Of a stretch of DNA of 64,000 bases, positions 58,782 through 64,000 are shown one piece after another. The position numbers and the translations under genes were made by a program. The notes beneath the pieces were generated by a model, which saw only the letters and a list, made by a program, of their open reading frames with translations, had not been told where the DNA came from and did no database searches. Numbering within the stretch: the stretch's first letter is position 1; every line of letters begins with the position of its first letter. The stretch is from positions 50,271 through 114,270 of the forward strand of contig JALMLS010000486.1 of assembly GCA_038496445.1 (NCBI GenBank). Reading direction: 5' to 3'. The DNA comes from Trichosphaerium sp. ATCC 40318 (lineage: Eukaryota; Discosea; Flabellinia; Trichosidae).

Positions 58782-60747
58782 ATGAGTAAACGAAAGACTA
58801 CAGGCACTGGTTAGTATAGCACGATTTTGTGTTTTTAACAGCAGATTAATTTTAAACAATACTCTAGGCACTGCCAGACCGCCTAAGAAGCGAAAAACGA
58901 ATGCAAAATTTGATCCAATTGTTCTGTATGATATGTTAAGCGATCGGAACGAGCAGCTCGCTCAATGGACCTCAGACGATAGTTTTCGTTTAGAATACAG
59001 CAAAAAAGGTACATTAATTAAATTATAACAACGACACGCGCTTTCCTTACGTAAATATCCTCTAAAGCTAACGTTAGTAGTTCCTGGGTCAGCTCCTCTC
59101 TCACAATTGATTGGTGGTGCTAAAAATCTTTCGTACTACGGATTCAGTAAGATAGAAGGACGAGACGACTGGTAACGCCTTTATTTGCTTTACAGAGTCT
59201 TTTTTTTAACAATTGTAACATAAATTATTTCTAAGTTTGTTAAAAGGTTTCATCTGCTCGTAGAGAAGGACACAGGAAAGCGTGTATTCCGTCAGCATAA
59301 CAGAGATGATATAGGTGCAAAGGTAAACGACATTTTGGAGTTTTCTTTGAAATTTAAAAAATTTTACGCCTAACACTTTTTAAACAAGATACAACGTGCA
59401 GCTATGAAACACTATGAACCTGCTGGGTACGTTTACAATAAATACATTAAGATAAAATGCAATGACTTGTCAAATTACAAAAGTCTTCTAATTTTTTTTT
59501 TTTTGATGATGTTCACGTTTGTTACAATGTATTATTTCTTACTCGATTTTTAGCACTATAATTGAAAAAAATATAGCGCTTATGATCCGTTACAGTATTT
59601 ATCTATTACACATTCAAGTAATCTTGTCGCTGGGATGCATGTTAACGCAAACGATGGCGATGTTTTAACGCTTCGGATGAAAATAAATAACCTTGAAGGA
59701 GAACTTAATACAGTAAAGGCTAAGCTTGCCAAGAAGGAGAGTGAGGTTGATATTTGGAAAGATCAGTGTTATGCGCTACTTCGCAAAAATAATGACACAA
59801 ACGGCACACAACAAGTGAGTATACAATCATGATTTGTTTCACAAAAAAAATTTTGTAATTTTTTTTTTTAGAACGGACTTGCAAATACTGGTGAGTCAAT
59901 TGCATTACCTGACGCGAAAGTATCCCTAGCCCCTGAAGATAATATATATGAATGCCCTATTTGTTGTGACATGACACATCTTAACGAACTTCGCGGATTT
60001 GGTTGTGGTCATCACTGTACGTTTAAGAAAAATCAAAAAAAAATTTGAAAACCCTCTCCACGTTTCGAAGAAAAGTAAGGCTCGCTGTTCAGGGCCTGGA
60101 GTCTTTTTGAATTTTTTTAAATTATGCTTACACGTGCTTTTTAATAAATAGGTTGCCGATCGTGCTTGAAGACTTACATTTCAAAACAAATCGCAAATCG
60201 AGCTATTCCTATTAGATGCCCTTTCCCTTGTGACCACGAAATTCAACAAGGTGAAATCACATGCCATATTGATCCACAACAATATAAACAATATATGGCC
60301 GCTGTACACGACTCATTGGTTATGCGTAGCGATGACCTAGTGTACGTACAAACAAATCAAAAATTATTACCAAAGTTAGCTTACCATTTTACTAAACAGG
60401 TACTGTCCTACTCCTGATTGCGACCAAGTTGTTCAATGGGATAAAGATCGCAACCCACGACTTCAATGCCAAAAATGTTGCAACACATGGTGCCTCCTAT
60501 GCAAAGTACCTTGGCATGATGGTCTCACATGTCAAGAGTATCAAGCTTCTCGTTTCCTCCACCATTAGATCCAGAACCACTTGATCTTAATATCGGTGAT
60601 GGTGGGTTTGTTACTTGTGCTTGTGGTACTTGGTTGGAGTATACATCTGGCTGTTATGTTGTCACTTGTATTTGTGGTAGAAGAGTTTGTGGCAAGTGTG
60701 GTAAGGTTGTCGAGCCTGGAAACACTTGCTCTCACACCACGTGGTGA
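58782..60747 (+). CDS. RBR (RING-between-RING) E3 ubiquitin ligase
   Basis: The basic N-terminus (MSKRKTTGTARPPKKRKTNA) is followed by a region without known family (LTLVVPGSAPLSQLIGGAKN) and a coiled coil (LTLRMKINNLEGELNTVKAK). RING1 reads YECPICCDMTHLNELRGFGC then HHCCRSCLKTYI. The IBR part is YCPTPDCDQVVQW..CQKCCNTWCLLCKVPWH. RING2 reads VTCACGTWLEYTSGCYVVTC then CGRRVCGKCG, with the Cys after the Gly in position to be the catalytic thioester residue of RBR ligases. The protein ends soon after, at SHTTW. RBR ligases pass ubiquitin through a RING2 cysteine; the substrate is unknown. Eight or more introns; the N-terminal exon joins are less certain. Confidence 0.8.
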
Positions 60748-60953
60748 TTTTCTCGAAAAAAACGGGAATGGATGATGTAAGAGTAATATTCGGATATTTG
60801 TAAATTTTTTTTAAAATAACTTGTAAAAAGAGAAATAGAAACCAATTGGTTTAAAATTATGACGTGTTTCTGTAAATGCGAAAAAATAGAAAAGTGCGCT
60901 TAATGAATTTTTTGGTTAAGTTGTTTGAAGTTTTTTTGTTTTATTTGTGTACT

Positions 60954-62794
60954 ATGTCTGTGGAAGTGCAGCATAAGATAGTAGTTATTGGAGCAGGTGT
61001 AGTAGGTCTTTCGACAGCAGTTGTTTTGTCGGAATGTTCAAAACTCGACAACAGCACAATACAGATTATTGATAAGGTATTACCACCAGGAAACCAAGCT
61101 TCTGCTTTATCTTCAGGATTGGTAAGCTAATTGTTTATTTAAACACGCATTCCAACCATATACAGGTATACTACCCAGCGCTATTGAGCGAAAAACACGG
61201 GCGAAGCACAATTGAACGGTTTAAGCAATTATCCACCAACAGCGAAGAAACAGGTACAAGCACATTAAACTAACGGCATTATGTGTTCGAATGGTAACCA
61301 TTTTTAGGCGTTGTAATTACACCATCCGTCATTTTGCGCCGAACAGACGAAGGAGGCGTTATAACAAAGCCAGCTGACTTTACTGCTGAAACATTAACCA
61401 AACTCCAAGAACTCGATCCAAGCTTTCGAAAAGCAACTACAGAGGAGCTCAAAGGTGCGTCACATCAAGGTAAACATTCTAAGGGCATAACAAGTTCCAT
61501 AGGAGCACCTAATGGCATGTTTGGACCTCAGCCCGTAATTGCAATGCCAACGTACTTGCAGTATTTAAAAAACAAATTGGATAGTCACAAACGCGTCAGC
61601 TTTGAGCAAGCCAACATATCAAGCCTACGAGAAGTGTTTCAAAAAACAAATGCGTCAGTTATTATAAATGCTGCTGGAATTGGTGCTGGAACACTTACAG
61701 GAGAATCTGTAACTTCATTAAGTACGTTTGAAGCAAAAAGGGATGATTTTCGGATGTTAATCCCTTTTAATGATTTTCGGGGTTTTGTTCTTTAGCGATG
61801 ACGTGTAGTTATACTGGCGAACCGTAAAGCGGTTTTTTGACAAAAACGGCATTAATTTCCCACAATTGATTTCGCTGATTTACCTCTATTCGCGTTTAAC
61901 TATTCGCTTAGGTAGCCATATGATGCTTTTAAAGCATACTGGTAAAACACTCGCACGAGATAATTATGTATCGTACTACGACGAAACTAACCCTCTGGTA
62001 ACACCTACTACTTTCCACGTCAAGATGGGTGCATTTTAGGCAAGTTATACTAAATTTATTGAAATCGTGATTTATACTGTCGATTCCGAAGGAATAGTCC
62101 AATACACAATTTTATAACGTATTTACGGAGCTTTTTTTCTGTTTTGTTCCAAAAAAAACCGATCGGTTGAAAAGTTTTTTTGCGATGTGCCTTTGTTTAA
62201 CGTCTTTTAAATAGGCGGTACAGACACTACAGCTATTGGTAATAATGTTGATGATACAGTTATAACTAATATACTCGCTCGTGTTGATTTAATGTTACCA
62301 GAGTTGAGCTTAAAAGACGCACAGATAGAACGTACTTGGGTACACATTCGATACTTTTCATCAACTTCTAACTTTTTTTTTTTCCTTTCTTATTTTCTTG
62401 TAATTAATCTGTTTAAAGGTTGGTTCACGCCCTATACGTGCTAGTGGTGTTAGATTAGAAGTAGAAGAAACAAATGAAGGACCTGTAGTACACAACTATG
62501 GCCACGGTACTGATATTTTTCTAAAATACAAAAACCTGTTTTTTTGGGTTTTTTTTTTACAAACAAAAAATTATCATCCCTCAATAAAGTAAACTAGCAG
62601 GCTTGGGCATAACAACATCTTGGACGTCTGCAGAAACAGCTGTAGAGCTTGTTATAAAACGATTGAACTATTTTTCTTCCTTGGAGGATTCAAGCTTAAA
62701 GAGGCCGTTCGAGGGTGCTGGTGATGGTGAAGATGATCAATCACCTAAAAAAAGACGTCGTATACAAAGTACAGACAAGAATGTTGAAGAATGA
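60954..62794 (+). CDS. D-amino-acid oxidase family flavoenzyme with nuclear-type tail
   Basis: Starts MSVEVQHKIVVIGAGVVGLS with the FAD-binding GxGxxG. Family blocks follow: PPGNQASALSSGL, GPQPVIAMPTYLQYLKNKL, ASVIINAAGIGAG, the late VGSRPIRASGVRLEVEE (substrate Arg), VVHNYGHG and GLGITTSWTSAETAVELV. This is the layout of D-amino-acid and D-aspartate oxidases, which deaminate D-amino acids with release of hydrogen peroxide. Most relatives end in a peroxisomal SKL-type signal; this one has a 50-residue acidic and basic extension (GDGEDDQSPKKRRRIQSTDK) ending VEE. Introns at about 61122-61166, 61250-61308, 61722-61911 and several near 62026-62600. Confidence 0.85.
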
Positions 62795-63163
62795 GTTGGA
62801 GGAGTTTTGTACAAAAAAAAAAAAAATAGTTGTATTTTTATGTGTGTTTAAAAACATTTAAAGTTTTTATTTTGATTAAGTAGAGCTTACTCAAAGCAGC
62901 GTGTTACTCGTTCTTAGTAATTTTGTAAAACACACATTCTCCGTAGCCTGGGATAAATACCTTAGTAAAACAGTTTTCAACAAATTTTTTTTTTTTTTGA
63001 CTTTACAAAAAGATTATCTTAAAATCATTTTCATCAAATATGAGGCATGGAAATTATGCGTGACGATGGACTTAATGAGATTGTCGATAATCGATAATCC
63101 GGGTCAATTCGTGGGATTGCTTTATTTTTAGAAAGACTATAGAGTGTACGTAGACGCGGTGTG
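62795..63163. other. Intergenic stretch
   Basis: T-rich and A-rich tracts. No gene seen. Confidence 0.35.
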
Positions 63164-63433
63164 ATGCCTTTCGAAAATGAACTACAAAACAGGGTCAATG
63201 CACTTCCAATTTAGGTAAAATACATTTATGTACAGAAAAGTAAGTGTAATTTTCCTAGTCAAAATGCGATTTACAAACGCCCTAAACTTGCTAGACGGTT
63301 GATTGTATCAATTGAAGAAGCTCAAAAGTTAGAAATAAGAAAGATGACTGACAGAGAAAGAAATTCTCACGAAGTATCTCGGTACGGCAATTTACTAAAA
63401 AAAAAGAACAATTATAAAACGATTCTACATTAA
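63164..63433 (+). CDS. Small basic hypothetical protein, two exons
   Basis: Exon 1 MPFENELQN joins through a GTCAAT...CCTAG intron (about 63196-63261) to SQNAIYKRPKLARRLIVSIE and EAQKLEIRKMTDRERNSHEV, ending YKTILH. The helical, charged composition looks real; no family is recognised. Intron choice is tentative because the unspliced frame stops after 17 codons. Confidence 0.35.
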
Positions 63434-63476
63434 GTCACCCTCCGGAAAAAGCCAAAGAACTTTCACCAAAACACCA

Positions 63477-63986
63477 ATGCAACGCCTTATCATCCTTGCC
63501 GCTGTTCTATCTGTAGCCATTGCGCTCACCGCTACCAGTTGCGACTTTAAATGCGCTCGCAAGCACGTAACATGCCAGAAAGCCGATATCGCTCCAGGAG
63601 TATGCTCTAACCAACAAGAACACTGTGTAAAGCAGTGCAACAATGGTCTTCCATCTACAAACGATAAACTCAACATGCTCATTAAATCCCAAGACGACCC
63701 AGACAAAGACTTGCTTTGCGTAATACCTTGTGTATTCGAAGGTTTAATTTGTGAGCAAGCATTCAGCAGCAACAGTTCAATCTGCCGGAGAGCTTGGGGT
63801 GCATGTATTAAGTTCATGGGATGCGGAAGCGCTGTCCCAACAGTAGCACCTGTAGAACGCATTGCTGAAGGCAACCCAAAATGCAAGCATGCTTGCCTTT
63901 TGCTAAAAGAGAAATGTATCAACCTTGGCTACAAACCAGAAGTCTGTAACGCAGTAAAACAAACCTGTGATGAACAGTGTCTTTAA
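63477..63986 (+). CDS. Secreted cysteine-rich protein
   Basis: Intronless, 169 residues. Signal peptide MQRLIILAAVLSVAIALTAT. Then three Cys-rich units with a shared spacing (CDFKCARKHVTC, CVIPCVFEGLICEQ and CKHACLLLKEKCINLG), each a CxxxC helix-hairpin pattern followed by a further pair. No transmembrane segment. Function unknown; an extracellular disulfide-rich protein, with 18 cysteines by eye after the signal peptide. The opposite-strand frame 63425-63922 is a shadow. Confidence 0.7.
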   Translation: MQRLIILAAVLSVAIALTATSCDFKCARKHVTCQKADIAPGVCSNQQEHCVKQCNNGLPSTNDKLNMLIKSQDDPDKDLLCVIPCVFEGLICEQAFSSNSSICRRAWGACIKFMGCGSAVPTVAPVERIAEGNPKCKHACLLLKEKCINLGYKPEVCNAVKQTCDEQCL

Positions 63987-64000
63987 ATAAATCACTGTCA

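Noticed and set aside
63425-63922. 165-codon minus-strand frame
   Set aside because: It is antisense to the Cys-rich secreted protein, which has a clear signal peptide and Cys pattern on the plus strand.

Overview
This window is nuclear DNA of a compact, AT-rich (roughly 60-65% A+T) unicellular eukaryote. Genes are broken by many short introns (mostly about 40-110 bases), intergenic gaps are a few hundred bases, and genes lie on both strands without operons. Most 5' splice sites read GTAC or GTAA and most acceptors are a T-rich run ending in TAG. A clear minority are GC-AG introns, several starting GCACGTG. The gene mix (a kinase-SH2 protein of the type known from Dictyostelium, a cAMP-receptor-like 7TM protein, Mkt1, ISY1, METTL5, JMJD8, KCTD, an RBR ligase) points to a free-living protist, possibly amoebozoan or near the opisthokonts. 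The lineage is not decided by the sequence.

Layout. 0.2-2.8 kb: repeat protein with a PD-(D/E)XK nuclease-like end. 3-4.1 kb: F-box/LRR protein. 4.6-4.9 kb: strongly folded non-coding segment. 5.3-7.7 kb (-): sorbosone/glucose dehydrogenase-like beta-propeller. 8-9.4 kb (-): basic SR-like protein. 10-11.6 kb: 7TM receptor. 12-13.4 kb: KCTD protein. 13.7-17.6 kb: Mkt1. 18.1-18.8 kb: secreted TIMP-like Cys-rich protein. 19.4-21.9 kb (-): two small ORFs and a SET-domain methyltransferase. 22.2-23.5 kb: disordered nuclear protein. 23.8-25.1 kb: ISY1. 25.8-27.1 kb (-): LRR protein. 27.5-29 kb: F-box fused to a degenerate Ras-like domain. 29.5-31.7 kb: SH2 pseudokinase. 32.3-34.2 kb (-): MFSD4-like transporter. 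34.7-36.5 kb: a secreted fragment and a surface protein. 36.7-38.2 kb: Rab lacking its P-loop next to a MITE. 39.8-42.4 kb (-): mitochondrial Obg GTPase. 42.9-43.7 kb (-): DUF971 protein. 43.8-45.3 kb: PPPDE-PITH protein.

45.8-51.9 kb is an inverted duplication: two near-identical LRR genes point tail to tail with METTL5 between them. 52.6-55 kb: mucin-like surface protein with a MITE in an intron. 55.1-57 kb: pogo-like Tc1/mariner transposon with inverted repeats and a TA target site. 57.4-58.4 kb: JMJD8. 58.8-60.7 kb: RBR ubiquitin ligase. 61-62.8 kb: D-amino-acid oxidase. The end holds a small gene and a secreted Cys-rich protein.

The most unusual signals are these. The hexamer CACGTG occurs about 70 times, roughly ten times what base composition predicts. 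Five frame-supported GC-AG introns start with GCACGTG. The signalling proteins include unusual fusions and apparent loss of catalytic residues (F-box/Ras-like, HRN/NYG kinase-SH2, PPPDE-PITH). All gene models are read by eye from conserved motifs and reading-frame continuity, so exon edges may shift by a few bases. CDS coordinates give the whole span including introns.
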